A stretch of 64,000 bases of DNA. Source: Variovorax paradoxus (GTDB lineage Bacteria; Pseudomonadota; Gammaproteobacteria; Burkholderiales; Burkholderiaceae_C). This document shows positions 35,808-43,396 of this stretch, piece after piece. The notes below the pieces were generated by a model, which worked only from the letters and a program-made list of their open reading frames with translations, did no database searches and was not told the DNA's origin. Where the stretch lies: NCBI RefSeq assembly GCF_022009635.1, contig NZ_CP091716.1:3115001-3179000 (forward strand), in the 5' to 3' direction. The first letter of the stretch is position 1. Each line of letters opens with the position of its first letter. A program made the translations under genes and the position numbers.

Positions 35808-36710
35808 ATGCAAAAACCTTCCTTTCCTGCCGCCGAACCTGCTGAGCCTAAGGGGCTAAGTTGGGGGCTGGAGAGCAGACTTCAATTCATCGATTTCCGT
35901 CTGCGCTGGGAGCGGCGCATCAACCGGATGGATCTCACCGAGCACTTTGGTATTTCGGTCCCGCAGGCATCGCTGGACATTTCCAAGTACATGGAGTTGG
36001 CGCCGAGCAACCTGACTTACGACCGCAGCTCCAAGACCTACACGGCAGCGCAGAGTTTTCACCCGCTTTACCAACGAAGCTCGGCGCAACGCTATCTAGC
36101 AGAACTGCTAGCGACAAAGATGGGAATTGTCGAGCCGACGGCCAGCTTCATCGGCTCCGCGCCGGAGACAGATTGGGCCCCGTCCCCTTGGCGCACGATC
36201 AATGAGCAGACCGTCGAAGCAGTGGTGCGCGCAATCCGCCAGCAGGAATCCATTCTGGTGAGCTACCAGTCCATGACGTCGTTGGATGAATCGGTTCGCT
36301 TGCTGTCTCCCCACGCCCTTGGCAATGACGGTTTTCGCTGGCACATGCGCGCGTTTTGCCACAAGCGCCAGCGCTTCAGCGATTTCGTCCTTGCTCGAAT
36401 CCTGCGCATCGATGGCTTCGAGGCGACCCAAGTGGACTCCAACCAAGATTCGCATTGGCAAACTGTATTGACGCTGGTACTTGCACCGCATCCCGATTTG
36501 CCTGCAGCCAAGAAACGAGTCTTAGAGTTGGACTACGGCATGGAAGATGGAGAGGTCAAACTTCCATGCCGCCAAGCGTTTCTGTACTACACGCTGAGAC
36601 GTTTGGGTTTGCATACCAAGGAAGCACCAGACCCCCTCGCACAGCAGATCACGCTGAAAAACCGCGATGAAATCCAACCCTATATCGACGCCTTGGCGGC
36701 ACAGGCCTGA
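35808..36710 (+). CDS. WYL-domain regulator, BrxR/CapW-like
   Basis: 300 residues. An N-terminal winged HTH (about 20-75; LESRLQFIDFRLRWERRINR, MDLTEHFGISVPQASLDISK) matches BrxR/CapW defence regulators. A WYL domain (about 145-215) has ILVSYQSM, LLSPHALGNDGFRWHMRAFC and SDFVLARILRI, and a WCX-like C-terminal domain ends the protein. Family members repress anti-phage operons and are thought to release on a ligand bound by WYL. Divergence from the MBL/E2-E1-JAB operon and the inverted repeats between them support that role here. Confidence 0.88.
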   Translation: MQKPSFPAAEPAEPKGLSWGLESRLQFIDFRLRWERRINRMDLTEHFGISVPQASLDISKYMELAPSNLTYDRSSKTYTAAQSFHPLYQRSSAQRYLAELLATKMGIVEPTASFIGSAPETDWAPSPWRTINEQTVEAVVRAIRQQESILVSYQSMTSLDESVRLLSPHALGNDGFRWHMRAFCHKRQRFSDFVLARILRIDGFEATQVDSNQDSHWQTVLTLVLAPHPDLPAAKKRVLELDYGMEDGEVKLPCRQAFLYYTLRRLGLHTKEAPDPLAQQITLKNRDEIQPYIDALAAQA

Positions 36711-36716
36711 CTTCAC

Positions 36717-37505
36717 ATGACAACAATTTTTGAACTGGTCAAAGACCCCTACGAGCGCAAGGCACGTGTTATCCCTGGCCTTCTTGTGGCCTTACCCGTG
36801 CTGGTGCCGCTGTTGTGCGTCTACGGGGCTCGGCACCCTGTGCTTACAGGTGTGATCGGCCTGCTGGGCGGCTGCGGCGCTATCTATGCACTCGCGAGCG
36901 TAGCGCGCGGACGTGGTAAAAAACTTGAAGAGATGCTGGTCTCAAAATGGGGTGGCATGCCCACGACCATCGCACTACGCCACCGCGACAAGTTCCTTGA
37001 TGGTGTCAGCAAGCAGCGTTATCACACGGCGATCACTGCCAAGTTGGGTATCGCCATGCCAACGGCAGAAGAAGAATCAGCAAACCCAGACAAGGCAGAC
37101 GACATCTACATCGGTGCCACTAAGCGGCTTCGCGAACTCACGCGTTCCAACAAGCAGCTCTTGCTGAAAGAGAACATCGCCTATGGATTTCATCGCAACA
37201 TGCTGGCGATGAAGCCTGTCGGTATCCTGTCGTGCCTCATGGGCGTCGTCTACGGATTGTTGATTGCAAAGATTTTGCAGGTAGCACCTCTCCAATTTGA
37301 CTTGGTGCACCTTGCCGATCCAGGGCTTGCCGCAGGCTTGACATTGCTCATTTCGCTGGCGCTACTTGCCGCATGGCTACTGTATTTCGATCAGGACGCA
37401 GTAAGGCGGATGGGATTCGTCTATGCGGAACGTTTGTTTGAATGTTTGCCGTCGTTGCCTTCTTCCTCCTCACGGAAGAAAGCCGTAAAACCGACTACAG
37501 ACTGA
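36717..37505 (+). CDS. Four-helix membrane protein, candidate effector
   Basis: 262 residues with hydrophobic segments at about 18-36, 41-64, 168-190 and 203-226, and a soluble central domain (about 70-165; GRGKKLEEMLVSKWGGMPTT, RHRDKFLDGVSKQRYH, TKRLRELTRSNKQLLLKENI). It begins 6 bases after the WYL stop, so it is co-transcribed with the regulator. I recognise no named family. Membrane proteins with a cytoplasmic domain are frequent killing effectors in defence loci, but that function is inference. Confidence 0.75.
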   Translation: MTTIFELVKDPYERKARVIPGLLVALPVLVPLLCVYGARHPVLTGVIGLLGGCGAIYALASVARGRGKKLEEMLVSKWGGMPTTIALRHRDKFLDGVSKQRYHTAITAKLGIAMPTAEEESANPDKADDIYIGATKRLRELTRSNKQLLLKENIAYGFHRNMLAMKPVGILSCLMGVVYGLLIAKILQVAPLQFDLVHLADPGLAAGLTLLISLALLAAWLLYFDQDAVRRMGFVYAERLFECLPSLPSSSSRKKAVKPTTD

Positions 37506-37550
37506 GGTTCTGCCCAATCTCCAAACAGGCGTATAGCTCCGCAGGTGTGT

Positions 37551-38687
37551 CTACCGCTTCCACGTCTTGGGACGAATCGTTCCGCGAGACTCTAGCAAGA
37601 GCCGCGTGCTTTCCAGTTCCTTTTGCAGCACATCGGTATCCGGCAGAACCATCCGGTAGTTCGCCGCCATGACCTTGGTGGGTAAGCCCTCCAGCGCATA
37701 CCGCGCCAGGGCGAGCCCCTTGTCGGCACAAAGAATCAGCCCCACCGGCGGGTTCTCCTCGGGATAGGCCCAGTGTTCCTTGGCATAGTTGCAGTACATG
37801 TGCATCTGGCCTACGTCCGCATGCGTCAGACTCCCCAGCTTCAGGTCGATGATGACCAGGCAGCGTAACTTGCGATGGAACAGCAGCAAGTCCACCCGAT
37901 ACCAGGTCTGGTCGATGCGCAAGCGCCGCTGCCGTCCAATGAAGGTGAACCCTTCACCCAATTCGAGCAGGAAGTCTTCCAGCCGCCGGATCAAGGCGGC
38001 CTCCAGATCGGACTCCGAATACTCGTCCTTGAGGTCGAGGAACTCCAGCACATAGGGGTCTTTGATGGCATCGCCGGGCGCGACGGCATCTTCGGGCTTG
38101 GCCACCGCGCCCTTGGCCAGCATCGCCGCCTTGTTTTTCGACAGCGCCGTGCGCTCGTAGAACTGGCTGCCGATCTGCCGATCCAACTGGCGCACGCTCC
38201 AGCCGCCGCGCAAGGCCTCGGCTTCATAGAACTGGCGCGCATGCTCGTCCTTGACCGACAACAGCCGCACATAGGCCGACCACGGCAGCGTGAAGACCTG
38301 CGCCAGCTCGTCCAGCCGCCAAGGCCGCACTGGCTCCGGGGAAGATTCGCCAGACACTGTCTGGCGAATTGGCCGGGTCAGAAAAAACGACCGCATCTGC
38401 TGCAGGTTCTGACGGCTGAAGCCACGGCCGAACTGCTGGGTGAGGTCGCTTGCCAGCCGCTCGATCAACTGCTCGCCATAACCCGCGCGCCGCTTGCCCT
38501 GTTGCTCGGCCTCCACGATGCGGCGGCCAATCTCCCAGTAGCTGGCCGTCATCAGCGCATTGACGCTGCGCGCTGCCGTCTGGCGCGCGGCATCGAGCAG
38601 ATCCACGATGCCGCCGTGGATGCTGGCGTAGCCGGCAGGCACGGCGGCGGGTGCGACTCCCGCCATCGCAGGCGCCTTCTTGGTCAT
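37551..38687 (-). CDS. DUF1016 / YhcG-type PD-(D/E)XK nuclease
   Basis: 378 residues from MTKKAPAMAGVAPAAVPAGY. The N-terminal DUF1016 domain (about 25-180) contains SYWEIGRRIVEAEQQGK, FGRGFSRQNLQQMRSFF and LPWSAYVRLLSVKD. The C-terminal nuclease core has YRVDLLLFHRKL and CLVIIDLKLG, the Asp and D-x-K of PD-(D/E)XK enzymes, followed by GQMHMYCNYAKE. It overlaps the integrase stop by ATGA, so it is translated with int. Such proteins act in DNA metabolism or restriction of foreign DNA on mobile elements. Confidence 0.9.
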   Translation of the reverse strand: MTKKAPAMAGVAPAAVPAGYASIHGGIVDLLDAARQTAARSVNALMTASYWEIGRRIVEAEQQGKRRAGYGEQLIERLASDLTQQFGRGFSRQNLQQMRSFFLTRPIRQTVSGESSPEPVRPWRLDELAQVFTLPWSAYVRLLSVKDEHARQFYEAEALRGGWSVRQLDRQIGSQFYERTALSKNKAAMLAKGAVAKPEDAVAPGDAIKDPYVLEFLDLKDEYSESDLEAALIRRLEDFLLELGEGFTFIGRQRRLRIDQTWYRVDLLLFHRKLRCLVIIDLKLGSLTHADVGQMHMYCNYAKEHWAYPEENPPVGLILCADKGLALARYALEGLPTKVMAANYRMVLPDTDVLQKELESTRLLLESRGTIRPKTWKR

Positions 38688-39883
38688 GCAGCCACCTCCG
38701 CAGGCCGCTGCGCCTCGGTGATCGTCTTGCGCCGGTTCGCCACCAGCTCGGCCGCCTTGCGCACCGGATCGTCCTCGGTGTGGACGTAGCGCATGAACAT
38801 CGCCACGGTCTTGTGCGCCGTCAGCGCCATGCCGACCTTGACCGGGATGCCCGAGTTGGCAATGTCGGTCGCGGAGCGGTGGCGGATGCCATGCGTGCCG
38901 ACGTGCGTGGCGCCCGCCGCCTTGAGGGCGCGGCTCCAGCCGCCGTAATACTCGCCCGTGGTCAGGTGCTTGCCGGGATGGCTTGGAGACGGCAGCACAT
39001 AGGGAGTGCCTTCCTGCCGTGGCGCCGTCGAGAGCAGTCGATAGGCTTCCTCGCTCATGGGCTTGGACATGCCGCCCGTCTTGCTGTCCGGCCAGACCAC
39101 GCGGCGGTTGTCCAGGTCCACCCAATCCCATCGGAGCGTCACGATTTCGGAGCGGCGGCCGGCGAACTCGAATTGAAGGCGGATCGCCAGCGGGATGACG
39201 TAGTTCTCCAGACCCTCGGCTTCGATGTGCTCCAGTCGCCGAAACAGCTTGCCCATGTCCTCGTCGCTGATGAGGTGGGTGGCCTTGCCGTTGGGGTACA
39301 TCGGGACGTGGCGGCAGGGGTTGGTGCCGTCAGGCCGGTGGCCCCACACCTCGGCCAGGTTGAACATCTTGCGCATCACGCTGAAAGCACGGTTGGCCTC
39401 GGCCGGCTTGTGCGCCATCTTCTTCATCGCCGTGGCCACGTCCGGGCGCTTCACGTCCTGGACCTTCAAACGGCCCAGCATCGGAACGATGCAGCGGTCG
39501 ATGACGGCCTGATACCCGCGCTGGGTGCTGGGCTTGTTGCGCTGCTTGGAGTAATCCTCCATGAACTTGGTACACAGCTCCTTGACCGTGGGGGCTGAAC
39601 GGGCGGCGGCCTTGGCCGCGCTGGGGTCGCCGCCCCGGCGCACCTCGGCCAGCCATTCCTGGGCCAGCGAGCGGGCCTGCTCGACGGTCAGTTCCCCGTA
39701 CAGGCCCAGGGCGGGCTTGCGCCGCTCGCCAGCGTTCGTGCGGTACTGGAGCATGAACACCTTGCGGCCCGCTGGTGTAACCTTGCACAGGAAGCCGGGC
39801 ACCAGCGTGTCCCGGAGTTCGACGGCCTGCGCCTGGGGTTGTGCCGCATCGACTGCGGACTTGGTGAGCTTGAGTTTTGCCAC
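38684..39883 (-). CDS. int: Tyrosine integrase of Tn4371-type ICE
   Basis: 399 residues starting at GTG 39,883 after GAGGAG; MAKLKLTKSAVDAAQPQAQ is the usual start of P4-type integrases. An arm-binding DUF4102-like domain (1-95) is followed by a SAM-like core-binding domain (105-200) and a catalytic domain. The RHRY residues are visible: Arg in FAGRRSEIVTLRW, His-x-x-Arg in HGIRHRSA, His in ALTAHKT and Tyr in FMRYVHTED. Its start is about 175 bp from the predicted attachment site. Confidence 0.94.
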   Translation of the reverse strand: MAKLKLTKSAVDAAQPQAQAVELRDTLVPGFLCKVTPAGRKVFMLQYRTNAGERRKPALGLYGELTVEQARSLAQEWLAEVRRGGDPSAAKAAARSAPTVKELCTKFMEDYSKQRNKPSTQRGYQAVIDRCIVPMLGRLKVQDVKRPDVATAMKKMAHKPAEANRAFSVMRKMFNLAEVWGHRPDGTNPCRHVPMYPNGKATHLISDEDMGKLFRRLEHIEAEGLENYVIPLAIRLQFEFAGRRSEIVTLRWDWVDLDNRRVVWPDSKTGGMSKPMSEEAYRLLSTAPRQEGTPYVLPSPSHPGKHLTTGEYYGGWSRALKAAGATHVGTHGIRHRSATDIANSGIPVKVGMALTAHKTVAMFMRYVHTEDDPVRKAAELVANRRKTITEAQRPAEVAA

Positions 39884-40058
39884 GATGACTCCTCGGAAAG
39901 ACCCGATTCCCAAGAGCCATGTAGGGGCCATCAGAGGGGAAGCCGGGTCAGGTTTCGGAAAGCACCGGCATATGTTGGACTCGCCTAAGTTATTGATAAA
40001 CCTGCTGTATCGGGCTTCGGCGTAGTCCAGCAAAGTTCGGTGCTGGAGTCATGGTGAA

Positions 40059-40067
40059 ATGAAAAAA
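40059..40067 (-). other. Predicted ICE attachment site TTTTTTCAT
   Basis: Read on the minus strand this is TTTTTTCAT. It matches the TTTTTCAT repeat I recall as the Tn4371-family attachment core. It is the U-tract of the terminator of the Ala-rich protein gene. The matching copy at the other end of the element is not seen in the window. Confidence 0.6.
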
Positions 40068-40085
40068 GCCCTCGCAAGGAGGGCT
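40061..40085 (-). terminator. Intrinsic terminator of the Ala-rich secreted protein gene
   Basis: On the minus strand AGCCCTC pairs with GAGGGCT across a 5-base loop, followed by TTTTTTC. It lies 30 bases downstream of the stop at 40,115. Confidence 0.85.
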
Positions 40086-40114
40086 CGGTCACTGCGAGAG
40101 CGGTCTGGCTGCTT

Positions 40115-40456
40115 TCAGCAAGCCTTGCCGTGGGCCACATGGGCGCCCTTGGCTTTTGCGTCGGCTTCCGACATGTACGAACCGTGCTTGGTCTTGCCGA
40201 AGTACTTGTCGTTTGCGCAGTGGTAGACCTTGCCATTCACCCAGACTTGGCCTGCGGTGGCGCCAGCTGCTGCCGTGGTGGTTGCGGCCGCGGCTGGCTT
40301 GGCGGCGGGAGCGGCGGCCGGTGCGGCAGCCGCTGGTGCGGCCTGTGCCGCGGGAGCGGAGCTTGGTGCCGCTGCCGGCGTGGCGGCAGGCTTCTGTGCA
40401 AACGCCGACACGGCAAAAACGGTACCAGCGGCCAACAGGATCAGAGCTTTTTTCAA
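40115..40456 (-). CDS. Secreted Ala-rich protein with C-terminal VYHC-type domain
   Basis: 113 residues from TTG 40,456 (GAGG 8 bases upstream; a GTG at 40,465 is the alternative). The signal peptide [20 protein letters not shown] is followed by an Ala/Pro/Thr low-complexity linker of about 50 residues. A compact C-terminal domain follows with [33 protein letters not shown] and two Cys, common in small secreted proteobacterial proteins. Function unknown. Probably a chromosomal gene, and its terminator is where the ICE inserted. Confidence 0.8.
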   Translation of the reverse strand: MKKALILLAAGTVFAVSAFAQKPAATPAAAPSSAPAAQAAPAAAAPAAAPAAKPAAAATTTAAAGATAGQVWVNGKVYHCANDKYFGKTKHGSYMSEADAKAKGAHVAHGKAC

Positions 40457-40617
40457 GATGGGCACCTCGAGGGTCACACGAAAACACGTGCATGGTGCTG
40501 CCAACGCCCCCGCCAGGTACGGGTTGACTGGGGCACTCCGGCAGCAGTCGTGGACGAGATGTTTTTCACGATTGGTGAAGGTTGTCAGTGGCTTTCGAAG
40601 GGCAAATTAACACTTGT

Positions 40618-40660
40618 GAATTAATTCCTGTACCTCTGGGGCAGGGGCTCCTATCCTCGA
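40618..40660 (+). promoter_or_regulatory. Activator-type promoter of small gene 1
   Basis: The palindrome GAATTAATTC (40,618-40,627) lies 22 bases before CCTATCCTCGA (40,650-40,660). Reading TATCCT as the -10 box puts the start of transcription at the ATG (leaderless) and the palindrome centre near -41.5. The same arrangement recurs at 41,934. Confidence 0.6.
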
Positions 40661-40664
40661 GCCC

Positions 40665-40898
40665 ATGATGAAAGCACCAGCCCACATTCTCGACCTCCCC
40701 GACGGTTGGACTGCGGATTTCGAGATCGTCCGCACCCTTCATGGCTCCTATGCCGGCATTGCCAGGCTGAGCCTCAGTGGCGTACAGAAGTGCGCGCTGG
40801 TCATCACGCAGCAACTGACCTGGGACGGTGCCTTCGAGCGCGCATGCGTTCGGGCCGCGCACTTCGTGCGGGAGTGGATCTCCAGCGCCAGGGAGTGA
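40665..40898 (+). CDS. Small protein of unknown function (paralogue of 41,981)
   Basis: 77 residues from MMKAPAHILDLPDGWTADFE (ATG 40,668 is equally possible). Shared blocks with the protein at 41,981 are LPDGW, G-Y-A-G-(I/V)-A-(R/E)-L-S-L, and a C-terminal helix ending in R-A-(A/S)-(H/Q)-F-(V/A)-R. This suggests a β-meander plus helix fold. No signal peptide. No ribosome-binding site is visible and the promoter box abuts the start codon. Confidence 0.75.
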   Translation: MMKAPAHILDLPDGWTADFEIVRTLHGSYAGIARLSLSGVQKCALVITQQLTWDGAFERACVRAAHFVREWISSARE

Positions 40899-40926
40899 CG
40901 GGAGCCGCCTCCGGTGGCCGAATCGA

Positions 40927-40959
40927 CGGGTTGCAGCCTCTCGCCGCAACCCGTTTTTC
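40927..40959 (+). terminator. Intrinsic terminator
   Basis: CGGGTTGC (40,927-40,934) pairs with GCAACCCG (40,946-40,953), followed by TTTTTC. It ends the small gene at 40,665. Confidence 0.85.
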
Positions 40960-41160
40960 TTTGGCTGCTTCAGCACCAAGGTTGATTTTTTGAAAACCTT
41001 TGGCTTAAAAATGACGAAGAATTGCCAAAAAGTACCGGATTGGAGAAGGCCGGACCTCAGGATTGAGACGCGCGGTCAAGCCCGCAGATGACGAGCCCGC
41101 ACTCTCGGTATCTGCCCTGCGACGCCAAGTTCGCAGCGATACCGGAGACCGTTTCCCGTC

Positions 41161-41859
41161 ATGTACCTGCATCCTCTTCTAGCCAAGTTGCCTGCTGCCG
41201 AGCGCGACATGCTCGTCCAGTCCAGCGAACTGTGCTCCTATCGGCGCAATGCCCATGTTCTCGTCGCCGGGGAATGGACAGACCACATCTACTGTGTTGC
41301 CAACGGCCTGTTGCGCGTCGTGGCCCCCAGCGGCAACGATGGCATGGAGGTCACGACCGACTTCATCCGCCCGGACGATTTCTTCCTGGGCCCTTCCCTG
41401 AGCGAAGACCGCTACCAGACCAAGCAAGGCTTGATCGCCGCGCTGCCGTCGTCGGTCTACCGGGTGCCCGCCGCAGCGTTGCGCAAGCTGTGTGCAAAGC
41501 ATCCCGAGGTGGCGCTGGGCTTGCTGGGGCTCGCGATGAAACGCATGTCCGGCATTCGCGGGCAGATGCGCAGCGTGTCGTCGCTGACGTCGGAAGACCT
41601 GGTGAGCCGCGTCCTGCGCCAACTGACGTATTTGGCACCTGCGGGGGCCGGTCGCTACGACAAGCGCATCACGCAGTCGGTGATCGCCTCTTACTCGGGG
41701 CTCTCGCGCGAGGTGGTCAACAAGACCATGCGTGAGCTGGAGGGCAAGGGGCTCGTTCGTCGGGACGAGGACGGGATTCATGTGTTGCCAGAGTTCAGCG
41801 AGGTTCTGGGCCAGCCTCGGGCTTTCGGCAAATCGACCGGGTGCAGCCAACGCATCTAG
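41161..41859 (+). CDS. Crp/Fnr-family transcriptional regulator (copy 1)
   Basis: 232 residues. An N-terminal cyclic-nucleotide-binding-type β-barrel covers about 10-130 (YRRNAHVLVAGEWTDHIYCV, NGLLRVVAP). A long dimerisation helix precedes a C-terminal winged HTH (about 165-215; ITQSVIASYSGLSREVVNKT). The classical cAMP phosphate-binding residues are not obvious, so the signal is unknown. It shares an almost identical HTH with the regulator at 52,092, and the two bracket the small genes and surface-protein locus. Confidence 0.88.
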   Translation: MYLHPLLAKLPAAERDMLVQSSELCSYRRNAHVLVAGEWTDHIYCVANGLLRVVAPSGNDGMEVTTDFIRPDDFFLGPSLSEDRYQTKQGLIAALPSSVYRVPAAALRKLCAKHPEVALGLLGLAMKRMSGIRGQMRSVSSLTSEDLVSRVLRQLTYLAPAGAGRYDKRITQSVIASYSGLSREVVNKTMRELEGKGLVRRDEDGIHVLPEFSEVLGQPRAFGKSTGCSQRI

Positions 41860-41933
41860 GGAGCGACTGGCTGCCAGGCGATGAAGGCGAGCGGCGAAAT
41901 GATCGCGCTGCTCGAAGAATCTTCTAATACCAA

Positions 41934-41977
41934 GGAATTAGTTCCTAGGTGTGACGCCTCCCCCGTCCTATCCTCGA
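41934..41977 (+). promoter_or_regulatory. Activator-type promoter of small gene 2
   Basis: Imperfect palindrome GGAATTAGTTCC (41,934-41,945), then CCTATCCTCGA (41,967-41,977) and the ATG three bases later. The palindrome-to-box distance is the same as at 40,618. Confidence 0.6.
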
Positions 41978-41980
41978 ATC

Positions 41981-42238
41981 ATGAGTTCAACGCAACAACA
42001 ACTTCTGGTCGAACTGCCCGACGGCTGGTCGAGCCGGATCGATATCAAGCAAACCACCAATGGCCGCTATGCGGGTGTCGCCGAACTGAGCCTGCTCGGA
42101 CTGAAGTGGGGCGTTCTGGTGTTCATGCAGCAACCGTCGCTGGAAGCCGCGCTGGCACGGGTGCGGCTGAGGGCCAGCCAGTTCGCAAGAGAGCGGCTTT
42201 CGCTGGCGGATGTCAAATCGCAGATGCAGCTGCACTGA
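41981..42238 (+). CDS. Small protein of unknown function (paralogue of 40,665)
   Basis: 85 residues from MSSTQQQLLVELPDGWSSRI. Related to the 77-residue protein at 40,665 through LPDGW, GRYAGVAELSLLG, and the helical RVRLRASQFARERLS end. The pair flanks the Crp/Fnr regulator gene and shares its promoter design, so both are probably in its regulon. No signal peptide or membrane segment. Confidence 0.75.
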   Translation: MSSTQQQLLVELPDGWSSRIDIKQTTNGRYAGVAELSLLGLKWGVLVFMQQPSLEAALARVRLRASQFARERLSLADVKSQMQLH

Positions 42239-42248
42239 GGCAGAAACG

Positions 42249-42271
42249 AAAAAGCCCGCGCAAGGCGGGCT
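42249..42271. terminator. Hairpin terminator, probably bidirectional
   Basis: AGCCCGC (42,253-42,259) pairs with GCGGGCT (42,265-42,271) around GCAAG. The A-tract on the left makes TTTTTC on the minus strand; the right side reads TCTTG. It lies just after the stop at 42,238. Confidence 0.7.
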
Positions 42272-42476
42272 CTTGAAGGTGGTCGTGAACTCTCACGCGG
42301 TCCACGGTTACGGCAAATTTTCACTTGCGGAAGCCACCTGTTATTTTTCTCGTCGCAGTGACTTCGACGCGCCGGTGTGAGATTCGGCTTGCCTGGCCAG
42401 GCAACGTCCGGACTAGTTCCGAACGAAGGCCGAGTATACCAGGGTCCGCCTGGCTCCAGGTTTTCCTATCCTCCGC

Positions 42477-42557
42477 ATGAAGATTGCCAAACCACGAGCG
42501 ATGGCAAGAGCGGCACCATCGATGTTCCTCCTGAACAAGACTGGAAGAACATCATGA
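42477..42557 (+). CDS. Putative 26-residue cationic peptide
   Basis: ATG directly after CCTATCCTCCG (42,465-42,475), the same promoter box as the two small paralogous genes. A GGACTAGTTCC element lies further upstream at 42,410-42,420. The peptide starts MKIAKPRAMARAAPSMFLLN and is strongly basic. Its TGA overlaps the next ATG. Too short for homology; promoter context is the main evidence. Confidence 0.4.
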   Translation: MKIAKPRAMARAAPSMFLLNKTGRTS

Positions 42558-42631
42558 AGACATTCAAGAAACTCGTCGGCGGTGCAATTTCTCTTGCAGG
42601 TGTCGTGGTGATCGTCACTCAGCACCTTTGA
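42554..42631 (+). CDS. Putative 25-residue hydrophobic peptide
   Basis: MKTFKKLVGGAISLAGVVVI then VTQHL. Three lysines precede a single membrane-length hydrophobic stretch. The ATG overlaps the stop of the preceding tiny frame (ATGA), suggesting coupled translation. It could be a membrane-acting or signalling peptide; function is not readable. Confidence 0.4.
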   Translation: MKTFKKLVGGAISLAGVVVIVTQHL

Positions 42632-43396
42632 AAGGCATGCGTGCCATGCACGCGGCGATGGCCTCGACCGCTTGCTCTTTGGACACGGTCGGACCGACGT
42701 ATGCGCATGCCGCCGATGTAGTTCCCCGCACCCGCCCACAGAGCAATCGGCAGGCGAAAGCCAACTGAAAGTTTCCCCTGCTCTTCGTGTGATCGGGCCT
42801 CGCGCCCGAATTGCGCTTCGATTGGATGCCTTCCAGCGGAAGGGCTCCTGTAGCCGTTCGCACGGCCATTGCGCCGGCACGGCCTTGCCTGGGCCACAGG
42901 CACTCATCGAACATTGTTTACAAATGTGAGCTGGAACACATCCGCGGGCCGAAAGCACATGCCAACGGCTACTGTAATCCGTAGTATTCATTTTGTTTCA
43001 ATTCATGTCCTACGGAGCTTGCAACGTGATGGTTCACAGATCCTCGTTCTTCCGAACGTACAAGCCACGGCGTGCCGTGTGCGGGTCTGCCTCACGAACG
43101 CGTGGCGCCGATGAGTCGAGGGCCACGTCCATGCCGTATTCCTAGCCGCCCCAGCGCGGGCGCAAGCGTTCTCCGCTTGCCGTAGCGCACTCCTTCGCCG
43201 TGACCCGATAGCCGATCGCAAGGCCTTCTGAAAAGAAGGCTGCAGCGTCTGGCGGCTGTCGTGCGCGCGTCGATTTTTCAGTCTCCGGTTCGAACCCGCG
43301 TTGCCACGTGGGACGGCCGACTGTTGCCGCAAGAAACGCGGTGGCTCTTTCTTCTCTTGTGTGAATTCGACGCAGAAATTTTCGATCGAGGATGCA
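42632..43396. other. Intergenic region upstream of the EAL gene
   Basis: About 765 bases. Minus-strand fragments in two frames around 42,620-42,910 (one with LSVGFRLPIALWAGAGNYIG, another with YVGPTVSKEQAVEAIAACMA) could be a frameshifted gene relic, but I cannot name it. An AT-rich stretch near 42,975-43,010 is the best promoter candidate for the EAL operon. Confidence 0.35.

Noticed and set aside
42249..42271. TTTTTCG terminator tail as an alternative ICE end
   Set aside because: It differs from TTTTTCAT at the end and is separated from the integrase by an intact chromosomal-type gene set.
42413..42991. Minus-strand 192-codon frame over the micro-peptides
   Set aside because: No domain and Cys/Arg/His-rich artefact-like composition. 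At most it is part of a decayed gene, noted under the intergenic entry.
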